From the NCBI RefSeq assembly GCF_000306765.2, contig NC_017941.2, positions 2,356,001 to 2,420,000 on the forward strand: a stretch of DNA of 64,000 nt. The letters run 5' to 3'. Positions 49,374-58,653 of this stretch are shown here, piece by piece. The first letter of the stretch is position 1, and each line of letters begins with the position of its first letter. The DNA is from Haloferax mediterranei ATCC 33500 (GTDB lineage: Archaea > Halobacteriota > Halobacteria > Halobacteriales > Haloferacaceae). The notes below the pieces were generated by a model, which saw only the letters and a program-made list of their open reading frames with translations, was not told the DNA's origin and did not search any database. Both the position numbers and the translations under genes were made by a program.

Positions 49374-51335
49374 TTATGCCGATGAGGCGACGCCGTCGCC
49401 CCACTTGACGCGGTCGTACGCCGAGTCGAGTGCCTGTGCGTCTTCGGGTAAGAGCGCAGCGACGAGGAACGACGGGTACTGTTCGAAGTGGTCGACCAAC
49501 GCCGCGATACGTTCGGAATCGATGGCTTCCACTGAATCGAGGAGCATGAACGGAACGTCCTCGTACACTTCGTGGACGAGATAGCCCGCGAGTGCGAACA
49601 CGAGACCGATAACCTCGCGTTCGCTCTCACTGAGATGGTCGATAGAGTCTTCGTACACCGCGCCGGAGTCGGACTCTCTGACGATGTGGAGTTCGAACTG
49701 CGTCTGTCGGACCTTCCTGCGACCCTCACGAACTCGGCGTTCGACCTGTTCTAACCAGACGCGCTCGATGTTTTCGTACCCGAGGAGACCGAGAACCGTC
49801 TCCATCTCTTCGTTGAATGCCTCGACGGCAGACGACGTAAGCGACTGAATTCGAGTTCTCGCATCTTCGAGGTCGGCGGTCAGTTGCTCGCGCTCGTCTT
49901 TGAGCGACGAGCGCTTGTCGAACTTCGCGTCGAGTGCCTCCAGGTCGTCGTGTACCGCCGCGAGGTCGTCTCGCGTTCGGTCGAGGGTGAACTCGACTTC
50001 GTTGAGTTCCTTGTGCAGTTCGATGAGGTCCCCTTCGGCCTGCCCACGAAGCTCGGACGCTTCGGTTTCCAGTTCCTCGACGCGGTCGGCGAGTTCCTCT
50101 CGCTGGTCGGTCAACGACTCGATTTGGTCGGTTCGACGGTCGAGTTCGTCTTCGAGACGGTCGAGTTTTTGCCGTGCCTGCTGCCGCTGCGTCTGCGATT
50201 TTTCTGCGGCTCGTAGGTCACTTTCGAGGTCGTCGAGTTCGCGGCGGAGTTCGGAGCGCTGTTCGCGGTGTTCGTCTCTGACCTCGCGAAGTCGACCCGT
50301 TGTCTGCTGAATCTGGTCGCGCTCGACTTCGGTGCCACATGTCCAGCAGGTAATCATGCTCGACGAGACCAGTTGGTCGGTGACTGCACCGGTCTCAGCG
50401 TCTCCGCCGAGCGAGTCCTCGACGAGGTCGGCTTTACCGTCCAGTACGTCCTCCGTGTACTGGATAACCGTCTGAAGTTCGGAAATCGTCTTGTTCAGCG
50501 ATTCGATTTGCGTTCGAATCTGGTCGATGCGCGTCGTGACCTCACTGTGGTCGATGTCGGTCGCTTCGAACGAGTCGAGTTCTGCTTCGAGTTCCGAGCG
50601 CTCCTGTCGGAGCGACTCCACGCTCTCGCGTTCGCTCTGGAGACGGAACCGAACTGTTTCGAGGTCCGAGCGCGCCGACTGAAGGTCCGAGAGGACGGCA
50701 TCCAACTCCGCTTGGTTCTCGCGCTGTGTCTCGACTGTCTGGTCCTCTTCGTCGATACGCTCCGCGAGTCGGTCACGCTCGGCTTCGAGGTCTTCGATCT
50801 TCGCTTCGAGTTCCCCCCGCTTGGTTTCGAGCGACTGCTGTTCGGATTCGAGCGATTCGAGCGATTCAAGCCGACCTTCGACCTGTTTCCGCTCGGTCTG
50901 CAAGCGCTCGATTTCCGCTTCGATGGCGTCGGTATCGACCGGTGCCATGATGACCTCGTGGAGGTCACGCTTCGTGATGACCGCCTGTCGCGCCTCGTTC
51001 GACCCAAGGAGAAACGCGAACAGGTCCGCGGTTGTCGTATCCTGAAGATACGGCGTGCCGTCGAGCGTGACCTGCCCGTTTTCCCGTTTGAGGATTCGTG
51101 TGAACGTTCGCCCATTAAGTTCGAGTTCGACAGACCCCTCGTCCGCGTCACCTTTGAGACTGACCGCGTCGCTACCGCACGCACCCATGAGTGCGCGAAG
51201 GAACGACGTTCGGTTAGTCGCGTTCCGACCGGTGAGAACGGTTACACCGGGTGAGAGGGTAACAGTACGTTCATCGATCCCCCCAATATTTCGAATTCGA
51301 ACAGTTCCTGCCTCAAATGCCTCTGAGTTATTCAT
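49374..51335 (-). CDS. sph3: Archaea-specific SMC-related protein (Sph3-like)
   Basis: The 653-residue protein is an SMC/Rad50-like coiled-coil ATPase. The N-terminal nucleotide loop is GRNATNRTSFLRAL (residues 36-49), a lysine-less variant with Arg at 42. Two long coiled-coil arms (about 140-290 and 340-510) flank a zinc-hook CWTC (Cys330, Cys333). The C-terminal part has the signature HLSESEREVIGLVFALAG and Walker B VPFMLLDSVEAID. It is co-oriented with rdfA, 26 bp downstream, so they are an operon. In H. volcanii the counterpart between ddfA and rdfA is called Sph3, from memory. Confidence 0.9.
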   Translation of the reverse strand: MNNSEAFEAGTVRIRNIGGIDERTVTLSPGVTVLTGRNATNRTSFLRALMGACGSDAVSLKGDADEGSVELELNGRTFTRILKRENGQVTLDGTPYLQDTTTADLFAFLLGSNEARQAVITKRDLHEVIMAPVDTDAIEAEIERLQTERKQVEGRLESLESLESEQQSLETKRGELEAKIEDLEAERDRLAERIDEEDQTVETQRENQAELDAVLSDLQSARSDLETVRFRLQSERESVESLRQERSELEAELDSFEATDIDHSEVTTRIDQIRTQIESLNKTISELQTVIQYTEDVLDGKADLVEDSLGGDAETGAVTDQLVSSSMITCWTCGTEVERDQIQQTTGRLREVRDEHREQRSELRRELDDLESDLRAAEKSQTQRQQARQKLDRLEDELDRRTDQIESLTDQREELADRVEELETEASELRGQAEGDLIELHKELNEVEFTLDRTRDDLAAVHDDLEALDAKFDKRSSLKDEREQLTADLEDARTRIQSLTSSAVEAFNEEMETVLGLLGYENIERVWLEQVERRVREGRRKVRQTQFELHIVRESDSGAVYEDSIDHLSESEREVIGLVFALAGYLVHEVYEDVPFMLLDSVEAIDSERIAALVDHFEQYPSFLVAALLPEDAQALDSAYDRVKWGDGVASSA

Positions 51336-51361
51336 GTGAAGAGCTGTGTTGTCTGGCGTGG

Positions 51362-52006
51362 CTACTCGTCTACTGCGTGGTCGCAGTTACAGTGCCCGGA
51401 GGAGAGCAGCGCCGCCGGTGTCATTCGTGTTTCGCAGTCTGTACAGGTTACGCGGATGTCCACTTCGACCTCGTACGCGCCGATGACGACTTCCTCGGCC
51501 TTGACTAGACGGTCGATAACGTCGATTGTAACCGTCCGTAGTCGAGACCGAAGCTTTCGAATCGTGTTCAGTCCGGATTCAGCCGCGGTCTGGTCGTCAT
51601 CGCTGGATTTGCGTTCGACGTTCCGATGTCGTTTGAGGTAGTTATAGACCGACTGATAGGAGATGATGTCTGCTTCCAACTGGTCGACATCAACGCCCTT
51701 CTCCCGAAGCGTGTTCCGTGCTTCGGTGCGACTACCCGCAGTCACATCGTCGCTCGTCAGGAGTCGATAGAAGTTGTCAACTTCGCCGTCGAGGACGTGT
51801 GCGCCTGCTTCGTCGAGGGCGGCCTGGATAACCCGTCTGTTTACGTCCCCTTCGAGTTCACGGAGGCTCCGCTGTTCTCGGCCTTCACCGAGCCATGCGT
51901 CGACGAGTTCATCGCCGAGACCGGTGATTCCGTATCGGTCTGCGATTCGTTCGATCTTTGGACCCCGTCCACCGCGGCGGGAGACCTTGGTTCCTGTATC
52001 TCGCAT
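51362..52006 (-). CDS. rdfA: Rod-determining factor RdfA
   Basis: The 214-residue protein starts MRDTGTKVSRRGGRGPKIERIADRYG, shown in part as GPKIERIADRYGITGLGDEL. A helical, probably HTH-like domain follows (RSLRELEGDVNRRVIQAALDEAG, part: LEGDVNRRVIQAAL), then a linker, and a C-terminal zinc ribbon CTDCETR...GHCNCDH. RdfA-type proteins pair with SMC-like genes in haloarchaea; in H. volcanii RdfA is needed for rods. The ATG at 52006 is preferred over a TTG at 52060. Three dyad-symmetric elements lie upstream. Confidence 0.9.
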   Translation of the reverse strand: MRDTGTKVSRRGGRGPKIERIADRYGITGLGDELVDAWLGEGREQRSLRELEGDVNRRVIQAALDEAGAHVLDGEVDNFYRLLTSDDVTAGSRTEARNTLREKGVDVDQLEADIISYQSVYNYLKRHRNVERKSSDDDQTAAESGLNTIRKLRSRLRTVTIDVIDRLVKAEEVVIGAYEVEVDIRVTCTDCETRMTPAALLSSGHCNCDHAVDE

Positions 52007-52020
52007 CCTGACTTTGCCTT

Positions 52021-52109
52021 CGAATATTCGGTGTGCAGTACCGTAAACATTACTTAACAATTATCACGAGTGATAAAATTAAGAACACTAGTATTTTACA
52101 CGACTAGTG
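52021..52109. promoter_or_regulatory. Three dyad elements upstream of rdfA
   Basis: Element 1 is cgaatattcg at 52021-52030, in the leader. Element 2 is ttatcacgagtgataa at 52061-52076, a palindrome with a 2-base centre. Element 3 is cactagt and actagtg at 52086-52092 and 52103-52109, with a 10-base spacer. They flank a TATA-like ttaagtaa (minus strand, about 52049-52056). The arrangement suggests tight control by one or more dimeric regulators. Confidence 0.55.
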
Positions 52110-52257
52110 GGTTACAAATGTCTAGCTATGTCTATAAATATACGACAATCAGAAGACTCTGTCGCGTTAAATAGCGTATCGAACCTCTCTCCGGAGGTCG
52201 AAGTCAGACAGATGTCAGTCTCTGGTAATGGGGAGTCACGCCGCCAGCGACTGAACG

Positions 52258-53259
52258 TTACTCGGGGCGAACCGTGACCCAGAGGTGAACTTCTTGATAC
52301 GCATTCTCGATAGTCGGCGATTCCGGCGGCGCTTCCTTGTAGAGTAGGTACGTCAGTCGGAGGCGCTCACCGGTCATCGTCGGCTGAATCTGGTGTTCCT
52401 GGTGCCACGTCTCGTTGTGTTCGAGTTGCGGTGAGAACGTCTTGAGTCGCTCTTCTTCGAGGACGGTCGTAGAATTGTTCTCCACTTCGACCCGCTGGAG
52501 TAACACGACCGTGGTGTAGTTCACCGGCCGGTGTTCCTGATTACCGATACCGAGGACGAGCGAGGTGGGTTCACCCTGAACGAGTGTTTCAGGATAATTG
52601 TCTGCCACGAGTTCGTCTCCGTCTTCGGTGAGAAGGTACAGTTCGCTGAAGGACTCGCCGCCGTCGTTGGGCACTGCAACGACATAGCCAACAGACGTCG
52701 TTGCGAGGAGCAGACTCACGACGAGGACGACGTTCAATACCGCGTCCGTGCTGGAATCGGGGTCGAAAAGCTCTCCCTTCGCCGCGTCGATCCACGTCTC
52801 GTACGGGACGGCGAAACGCTCGTCTTCGGGGAGTGCGTTCCGACGGACCGACGCAAATACGAGAGTGACAACGGTAAACCCGCCCACTGCGGTGAGGATA
52901 GGGACGAGTCGAAGCCCCCACGGCGTGAAGTTAAGGACGAGTCCGATGAGGGGGGAGACAGCGATACTCGCCCCGAACGAGAGTGCGACCCGCTCGATAC
53001 CGTCGATTCCGCTGTAGTCGCCGTCTGGTTCGTTCGATGTTGGACCACACTCGGGGAAGAGTGCGGCGATGAGTGTGTATCCGGGAACGAATAGAACGAA
53101 CGGGAGGCCGATGATGTCTCGAAGCGGTGTCTGGTTGAGTCCGGGTGTGAGTGCCGCAATGAGCGTCAGTACGACTGTTGCGAGCACTACGGCGAGGTCG
53201 GCCGGAAGGGCTCGAATCGGCTCGGGAAAGTAAAGTCTCCAGTCTGAGCGCGCCGCCAT
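52258..53259 (-). CDS. DUF1616 membrane protein
   Basis: The 333-residue protein has two TM pairs before residue 140, with the DUF1616 block GLPFVLFVPGYTLIAALFPE and a following RVALSFGASIAVSPLIGLVL, then a TM at about 180-200, and a C-terminal extracellular beta domain (EHRPVNYTTVVLLQRVEVEN). Members occur with exopolysaccharide or cell-surface clusters. It follows the 705-residue gene by 32 bp, probably in the same operon. Function unknown. Confidence 0.82.
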   Translation of the reverse strand: MAARSDWRLYFPEPIRALPADLAVVLATVVLTLIAALTPGLNQTPLRDIIGLPFVLFVPGYTLIAALFPECGPTSNEPDGDYSGIDGIERVALSFGASIAVSPLIGLVLNFTPWGLRLVPILTAVGGFTVVTLVFASVRRNALPEDERFAVPYETWIDAAKGELFDPDSSTDAVLNVVLVVSLLLATTSVGYVVAVPNDGGESFSELYLLTEDGDELVADNYPETLVQGEPTSLVLGIGNQEHRPVNYTTVVLLQRVEVENNSTTVLEEERLKTFSPQLEHNETWHQEHQIQPTMTGERLRLTYLLYKEAPPESPTIENAYQEVHLWVTVRPE

Positions 53260-53291
53260 CTATCTGGGGATGGGAAGTAGAGACACAAAAA

Positions 53292-55409
53292 TCAGTTGGT
53301 CAACGTGTCTGGTTCAGTTGCATCGACGAGCGCATGCGCCGTCTCGACTAACTGTTCGGCATCGTCCTCACTCACCGAAACACCACTATACGCCGCTGTT
53401 TCGTAGCCAGCGGTGAGTGATTCGAGCGACTCGGCAGAGCCGACCTCCGCATCGACACACTGCTCGTAGAACTCCCAGTGGGTCGCGGCGGCATCGATAT
53501 CGGTTGCTGCTGCGAGTGCGTTCCGTGCTCCCGCGTAGGCGACGACGACAGCATCATTCGGTCGGCCCGCAGAGAGCGAGTCCACCGCAGATTCGAGCGC
53601 GGTGGCCACCACGTCGGCCGATTCCGGCTCTGTTTCCTCGTCATGAGTCGAGATGACTGGTTCTGCGGTACCCCCGTCAGAGGCGGCCGTTTCGTTACCT
53701 CGTCGAAGGAGAACCGCGGCGACGAGTCCGACGATTGCCGTGCCTGAGACGACCCACAGAAGGTCAAATAGGCCGAACGGAAGCCCGCCGCCCGCCGATT
53801 CACCACCACCGCTCGGGCGCGGAATGTCCGTCGTCGCTGACGACGAGTCGAGGTTCGTCCCGTCACCGTCGAACGCAACCGTAACTGTCGCGTTCCTCGC
53901 GCTCACGTCTGCCGGGAGGTCGATTGTCGTCCGATACGTTCCCGACTCACCGGTTGTGACCGTATCGATGGTCTGACCGTCGATGCTGACGGTAACAGGT
54001 TGGTCGCCGACCGCTTCGCCCTCCTGTGTTTCGAGTTGTCCATCGATGACGACGGTCCGGTTCGCCGATGTGCGGGCGCGCACATCAAGCGCCGTCTCCT
54101 CGCTCGTGATGGGAACCGACACCGTTCCCGGTTCGAACCGGACGGCGCGGCCATCACGGTCGGGTGCCACCCGAATCGCTGCGGTGCCAACCGAAGCAGT
54201 CGCAGGAATCGTTCCGGTAAGCGTCGACCGGCCGCTCGAATCTGTCTCCGCCGTCGACAGCGGGACGCCACCGAGCGATGCGGAAATCGGGTAGTTCGCA
54301 ATCGGCGTCTCGTTTACCGACACGGTCGCACGAAGGGAGACCGAATCCGCGTATCCGTACGCCGACTTCGCGGGGCCAGACAGTGCCGTCGTCGCGGTCA
54401 CTTGCGTAACCGACACGGGAATCGTCTGCTCCGATATCTGGTACACCGACGAGTTCGATGGGAGATACGTGACGGTGAGTTCCGAACTGTTCGCTGGGAC
54501 CCGTATTGGTCGATACGTGAGTTCGAACTGTCCGTCGGCGTCGACTGCCGTTTGTAGCGTCTGTCCGCCGATGGCAAAGCTCGCATTCGTCGCCTCGACT
54601 GGCGTTCCGTTGTCGGTTGCGAGTGAACCGGACAGCACTAACGGGTCAGTAAAGGAGATATTTTGCTCGTACGACTCGACAGTAAGGTTCGTCGCAATGA
54701 ACTCGCGGCCGATAATCTCGTTTCGCTGCTCGGTGATGTTGGACTGAATCGACGCGAGTTGGGTGCTCGTCTCTGTGAGGTCGCTGTCGGTCTCGTTCGA
54801 GATACTGCCGAACATGTCAACTAAACTCCCCGATTGCGTTTCGCCGTCCTCAGCGAGGCGCGACAGTCGCCGAGCGAGTTCGCGAGCGCGCTCCGTCTCG
54901 CCAGCCTGTTTCGCCGCTTCGTACTTCCGGCGCGTCTCGTGGAACTCGCGGACGGTGTCGATATACTCGCGCTGTGTCTCCTGGACGGTTTCGTACTCCT
55001 CGCGGGAACCGTCCCCATCAGTCTCGCCTTCGACATCGACGTATTTGCTAAGCGAATCGTCGTAGTCGTCGCCGAGCGCCGATTTGGCGGCTTCGTACTC
55101 GCCTTGACTGAGTCGAAGCGTACTCGACCCAATCTGTGTGTTCAGCTCGCCGGAGAGATAGGAGATGAGGCGATTGAGGTCGTCCTCGTCGTCGACCTCG
55201 TCGGGGTTCTCGTGAATTACGCCGCTGGTGTTGTTCGTCTCTCCCGCAGTCTGTTGCGGCAGCGACTGGTGCTCGCCGAGCGCGGGGGCTACTGGCGCTT
55301 TCTCGTCGGCAATCGCCGAAACGGCAGCAACGGGTGCTGTCGTGACGGCACTCACCACGATCAGTAGCGTCCAGAGTAGACAAACCGAACGACTCCAGTC
55401 TCTACGCAC
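53292..55409 (-). CDS. Exported multidomain envelope protein with C-terminal DUF4129-like domain
   Basis: The 705-residue protein starts at GTG with a signal peptide (LLWTLLIVVSAVTTAPVAAV). An alpha-helical region to about residue 230 is rich in coiled-coil (EYETVQETQREYIDTVREFH, part), then several Ig/carboxypeptidase-regulatory beta domains, a TM near 570-590 (GLFDLLWVVSGTAIVGLVAA), and a cytoplasmic end with the pattern ALESAVDSLSAGRPNDAVV that fits DUF4129. DUF4129 is common beside MoxR/DUF58 systems. It heads an operon with the DUF1616 gene and is divergent from the DUF58 operon. Confidence 0.8.
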   Translation of the reverse strand: MRRDWSRSVCLLWTLLIVVSAVTTAPVAAVSAIADEKAPVAPALGEHQSLPQQTAGETNNTSGVIHENPDEVDDEDDLNRLISYLSGELNTQIGSSTLRLSQGEYEAAKSALGDDYDDSLSKYVDVEGETDGDGSREEYETVQETQREYIDTVREFHETRRKYEAAKQAGETERARELARRLSRLAEDGETQSGSLVDMFGSISNETDSDLTETSTQLASIQSNITEQRNEIIGREFIATNLTVESYEQNISFTDPLVLSGSLATDNGTPVEATNASFAIGGQTLQTAVDADGQFELTYRPIRVPANSSELTVTYLPSNSSVYQISEQTIPVSVTQVTATTALSGPAKSAYGYADSVSLRATVSVNETPIANYPISASLGGVPLSTAETDSSGRSTLTGTIPATASVGTAAIRVAPDRDGRAVRFEPGTVSVPITSEETALDVRARTSANRTVVIDGQLETQEGEAVGDQPVTVSIDGQTIDTVTTGESGTYRTTIDLPADVSARNATVTVAFDGDGTNLDSSSATTDIPRPSGGGESAGGGLPFGLFDLLWVVSGTAIVGLVAAVLLRRGNETAASDGGTAEPVISTHDEETEPESADVVATALESAVDSLSAGRPNDAVVVAYAGARNALAAATDIDAAATHWEFYEQCVDAEVGSAESLESLTAGYETAAYSGVSVSEDDAEQLVETAHALVDATEPDTLTN

Positions 55410-55681
55410 TACTCGTAGCCAAACGTGCGACCGTAATGGGTTTTCGCATTTGAACCGGTACGGGGTGTGAGAAATCTGAGGAGTGTTGGGGAAAATCGAC
55501 GTACAGTCGCTCGCAGCGGTTTTTTCGCGTTTAGCAACTGTATAAGGTCGTGAGGGACGTGGTCGTCAGACAATATGATAGTTGGAATGAATCGACACGG
55601 CAATAGACAACAACCATCGTAGCCCGGTTACACGTCGGAGAACACAAACATTCAACTTCGGTGCAACGAATCGACACCACG

Positions 55682-57112
55682 ATGCTTCCGACCCGTCGGT
55701 GGGCCGTGCTCGCTGGAACTGCGTGCTTCTTCGCCGTCTTTGCAGTCCTCCTCGGCGAGTCGACGCCGCTTTTCGCCGCGGGCGGTCTTGCCGCGTGGCT
55801 CGTAGTTGCGCAGTTCGGCGCGCTGCGGACGATGACTAAGGTCGACCAGTCTCTTTCGGCGACCGTTTCGGTCGACCGTGCGACCGCGTTCGTCGGCGAC
55901 CGCACCGCAGTTACGATGACCGCATCGATGCCCGACGCGCTCGATTCACCCGTCGAAGTCGAACTCGTCGCACCACCGAGTGTGGACGCACCGGAGCGGA
56001 GTCGCCGGACAGTCACCATCGAACCCGGCGCGACCGCCGGTTCGACCACGTGCAGCGTCGAGTTCCCGATTGCCGGGCGAATCGCGTTCGACACTGTCCG
56101 TGTCACAATCGAAGACCGAGCAGGATACTTCACCGAGACGGTGACGCTGGATGTCGATGCCCGCTGTCTCGTCGAACCGCCGGCCCCCGATGGCGTCCAC
56201 ATCGGGCAGGGCGGCGAGTTAGTCGGTGCGACGTTCGGAGACCATTCGAGCGACCAGACTGGACCGGGGTTGGTTCCCCACGAGACGCGGCAGTACCTCC
56301 CGGGCGATACGCTCTCGCAGATTGATTGGCGGACGACAGCCCGGATGAACCAACCGTACATCCGCGAGTTCGAGTCTGCGTCCGACTATCTGCTCTCGCT
56401 CGTCGTCGACATGGGGTCGCACATGAACAGCGGGCCGACGGGTCGAACGATGTTCTCGTACGCGCGCGAAGTCGCACTCGGCTGTATCCACGCGGCGGAA
56501 TTGCACGGTGACCCGGTTTCGGCACAGTTCGTCGACGACAGCGCGACGACGTGGGAGTTCGGCCCGTCGTCGTCATCGAACGCATACCAGACGATTCGGC
56601 GGGAGTTGCTGGAGGTCACACCGACAGACGGCGACCGCCGAACGGTCGAGTCGTCGCGACCGGTTGCGCCGGCAGACGCCCGCAAGCGAAGCCAGTCGCT
56701 CGTCGGCGACGAGTCGGCGTTTGCGACGACACTTCGGCCGTTCCTTTCCGACGGGACTAGCTACGTCTCGCGGGTTAGCGACCGGCCGCTTTTCGATGCA
56801 GTCAAAGCCTCGTGTTTGCGCTCGGACCGCGAGGACCACCTCGTTCTCGTTACCGACGACTCGGCGAAAGTCGAGACCTACGAGTCCGTCGTCGTCGCAT
56901 CGAAACGAAGCAGTCAGACGACGGTCTTTCTCACGCCGAACGTGTTGTTCGGCGACGTACCGACGGCTTCCGGCGATGGATTCGACGGATTTGTCGACTT
57001 CGAGCAGTTCCGAAAGCGCCTCGACCGCTTGCCGAACGTCACCGCCTACGAAGTCGCACCGCGGAGTGCAGTTGAACTGGCGACGGCCGAGACGGCCGCG
57101 ACGGTGGAGTGA
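55682..57112 (+). CDS. DUF58 protein, MoxR-associated
   Basis: The 476-residue protein has two N-terminal TM helices (residues 8-40), a beta domain, and the DUF58 block with ETRQYLPGDTLSQIDWRTTARM and LYVRE-type end QPYIREFE. A vWA-like segment LLSLVVDMGSHM follows, with the MIDAS-like aspartate but not a full set of ligands. DUF58 proteins work with MoxR AAA+ chaperones in cofactor or envelope assembly. Start is ATG 55682; a GTG at 55661 is also in frame. Two smaller membrane genes follow in the operon. Confidence 0.88.
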   Translation: MLPTRRWAVLAGTACFFAVFAVLLGESTPLFAAGGLAAWLVVAQFGALRTMTKVDQSLSATVSVDRATAFVGDRTAVTMTASMPDALDSPVEVELVAPPSVDAPERSRRTVTIEPGATAGSTTCSVEFPIAGRIAFDTVRVTIEDRAGYFTETVTLDVDARCLVEPPAPDGVHIGQGGELVGATFGDHSSDQTGPGLVPHETRQYLPGDTLSQIDWRTTARMNQPYIREFESASDYLLSLVVDMGSHMNSGPTGRTMFSYAREVALGCIHAAELHGDPVSAQFVDDSATTWEFGPSSSSNAYQTIRRELLEVTPTDGDRRTVESSRPVAPADARKRSQSLVGDESAFATTLRPFLSDGTSYVSRVSDRPLFDAVKASCLRSDREDHLVLVTDDSAKVETYESVVVASKRSSQTTVFLTPNVLFGDVPTASGDGFDGFVDFEQFRKRLDRLPNVTAYEVAPRSAVELATAETAATVE

Positions 57113-57118
57113 TACTCG

Positions 57119-57622
57119 ATGGAAACAACGCTGAAACAGCGCATCCCGACGATTCGAACTGTGTTGGAGTCAAACGAGCTTACCCCCGCAGACGCGGTCG
57201 GCGTGTTCCTACTCACCGGCGCGTTAACGCTCACGGGCGGTGTGTGGGGCGTCGTTGCTGGTCTTTCCGTCCTCGGTGGCGCACTCGCTACCGCCGGTCC
57301 AGCCGCGTTTATCATTGCGCAACTCTGGGTAATCTCGTTGCTGTCGGCAGAGACCATGTGGTTAGTGACTGCCACACAGGTTGCGACATTCCCACTTCTC
57401 GTGAGTGCGGCGTGTTCGTGGCCGCCGGACCGACCCCGACTCACCCGGTTGACGGCGGCGTTCTTCGTCGCGCTCGGGACGGTCTGGGCGCTCTGGGCGA
57501 GTCTCAAGTGGGCGTGGCAGTCCGCACTGGTGTTCGTCGTACTCGCGGTGACCATCTCGTACGCGCTGCACCGGTACGAGCGCGTCACACTCGGGTTCGT
57601 CTCCGCGGAGGCTGACCGATGA
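57119..57622 (+). CDS. DUF7519-like membrane protein
   Basis: The 167-residue protein has four TM helices (about residues 25-45, 55-80, 84-105 and 118-150). The motif pattern resembles DUF7519 proteins found beside DUF58 genes. It starts 6 bp after the DUF58 stop and overlaps the following gene by four bases (ATGA), so it is in the same operon. The function is unknown. Confidence 0.72.
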   Translation: METTLKQRIPTIRTVLESNELTPADAVGVFLLTGALTLTGGVWGVVAGLSVLGGALATAGPAAFIIAQLWVISLLSAETMWLVTATQVATFPLLVSAACSWPPDRPRLTRLTAAFFVALGTVWALWASLKWAWQSALVFVVLAVTISYALHRYERVTLGFVSAEADR

Positions 57623-58629
57623 GTGTAGACAAGCGGAATAACCGCAAACTGGCGAACGGGCAGTCACACGGTCCCGTCTCGTCCCCGACGCAGGGCAGTT
57701 CCGACACCGAAAACACGTCCGAACTCGCTGCACTCCGCCGCGAGAACGCCCGGCTCAGACAGCGGTACGACAGCCTCAGACAGAGCCAGTACCGACAGGC
57801 AACCGCCGTGCTGGCCGCGCTCGGTGTCGCCGGGGTACTGGGTGCTGCGCTCTTCCCACCTGTCCGAGAGGTGCTCGTCGTTCTCGGCGCAATCGGGCTG
57901 TTCGCCGCGGCCGTGACGCGATATCTCAGCCCCGAGCAGTTCATCCCCGTTGGCATCGGGTCATCGGTGTTCCAAGCACACGCGGCAAACCACGGGGCCA
58001 TCGTCAACGAACTCGGGCTTCAGGACACGACTGTATACGTCCCCGACGCTGAGAGGGAAACAGTTCGCCTATTCGTTCCCGAGCACCGGTCGTACACGCT
58101 CCCGGACCCGGACGCGCTTCGCGACACGTTCGTCGTCACCGACGACGAGACACAGCGCGGCGTCACGTTCACCCCGAGCGGCGTCGGTCTGTTCGACGAA
58201 TTCGAGCGGAGCAGCGACGGTCCGCTCGGTGACGACCCGACGACGCTCGCCCGTCAGACCACCGACGCGCTCGTCGAACTGTTCGAACTCGTGGAGACGA
58301 CGACAACGGAGACAGACGCCGCAGATGGCCGACTCACCGTCCGCGTCGAAGGCTGTCGATTCGCGTCGGCGGAGACGTTCGACACGCCTGTTGCATCGTT
58401 CCTCGGCGTCACCGTCGCTCGCGGACTCGACACGCCAGTCACCACCGAGGTGACACCCGGTGACGAGACGAGTTTCGCCGTTACCTGCCGCTGGGAAGTG
58501 GGTGACGATATTCCTGAAACGGGTGACGATATTCCTGAAACGGGTGGCGATATTTCTAAATCGGGTGACGGTACCTCTGAGCCGGCTGCAGGAGTCGACG
58601 GAATCGAAGATACCGAAAAAGCGAACTGA
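57619..58629 (+). CDS. DUF7982-like protein with a repeat tail
   Basis: The 336-residue protein has a polar N-terminus with a coiled-coil (LAALRRENARLRQRYDSLRQ), two TM helices (about residues 60-100), and a cytoplasmic or extracellular domain with VTRYLSPEQFIPVGIGSSVF and RQTTDALVELFELVE. It ends in four 7-residue repeats (GDDIPET type). It is the third gene of the DUF58 operon. The function is unknown; the family name is from memory. Confidence 0.72.
   Translation: MSVDKRNNRKLANGQSHGPVSSPTQGSSDTENTSELAALRRENARLRQRYDSLRQSQYRQATAVLAALGVAGVLGAALFPPVREVLVVLGAIGLFAAAVTRYLSPEQFIPVGIGSSVFQAHAANHGAIVNELGLQDTTVYVPDAERETVRLFVPEHRSYTLPDPDALRDTFVVTDDETQRGVTFTPSGVGLFDEFERSSDGPLGDDPTTLARQTTDALVELFELVETTTTETDAADGRLTVRVEGCRFASAETFDTPVASFLGVTVARGLDTPVTTEVTPGDETSFAVTCRWEVGDDIPETGDDIPETGGDISKSGDGTSEPAAGVDGIEDTEKAN
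58501..58584 (+). repeat. Four 21-bp in-frame repeats
   Basis: Units starting ggtgacgatattcctgaaac occur at 58501, 58522, 58543 and 58564. The first two are identical, the third and fourth diverge. Each adds the seven residues G-D-D-I-P-E-T or a variant to the tail of the protein. The length is a multiple of three, so copy-number change would not shift the frame. Confidence 0.93.
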
Positions 58630-58653
58630 ATCGAATCGAGACCCGGACCGCGC

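Noticed and set aside
52128..52277. 49-codon plus-strand frame starting MSINIRQSEDSV
   Set aside because: It overlaps the end of the DUF1616 gene and has no clear codon bias; the region is better explained as rdfA control DNA.
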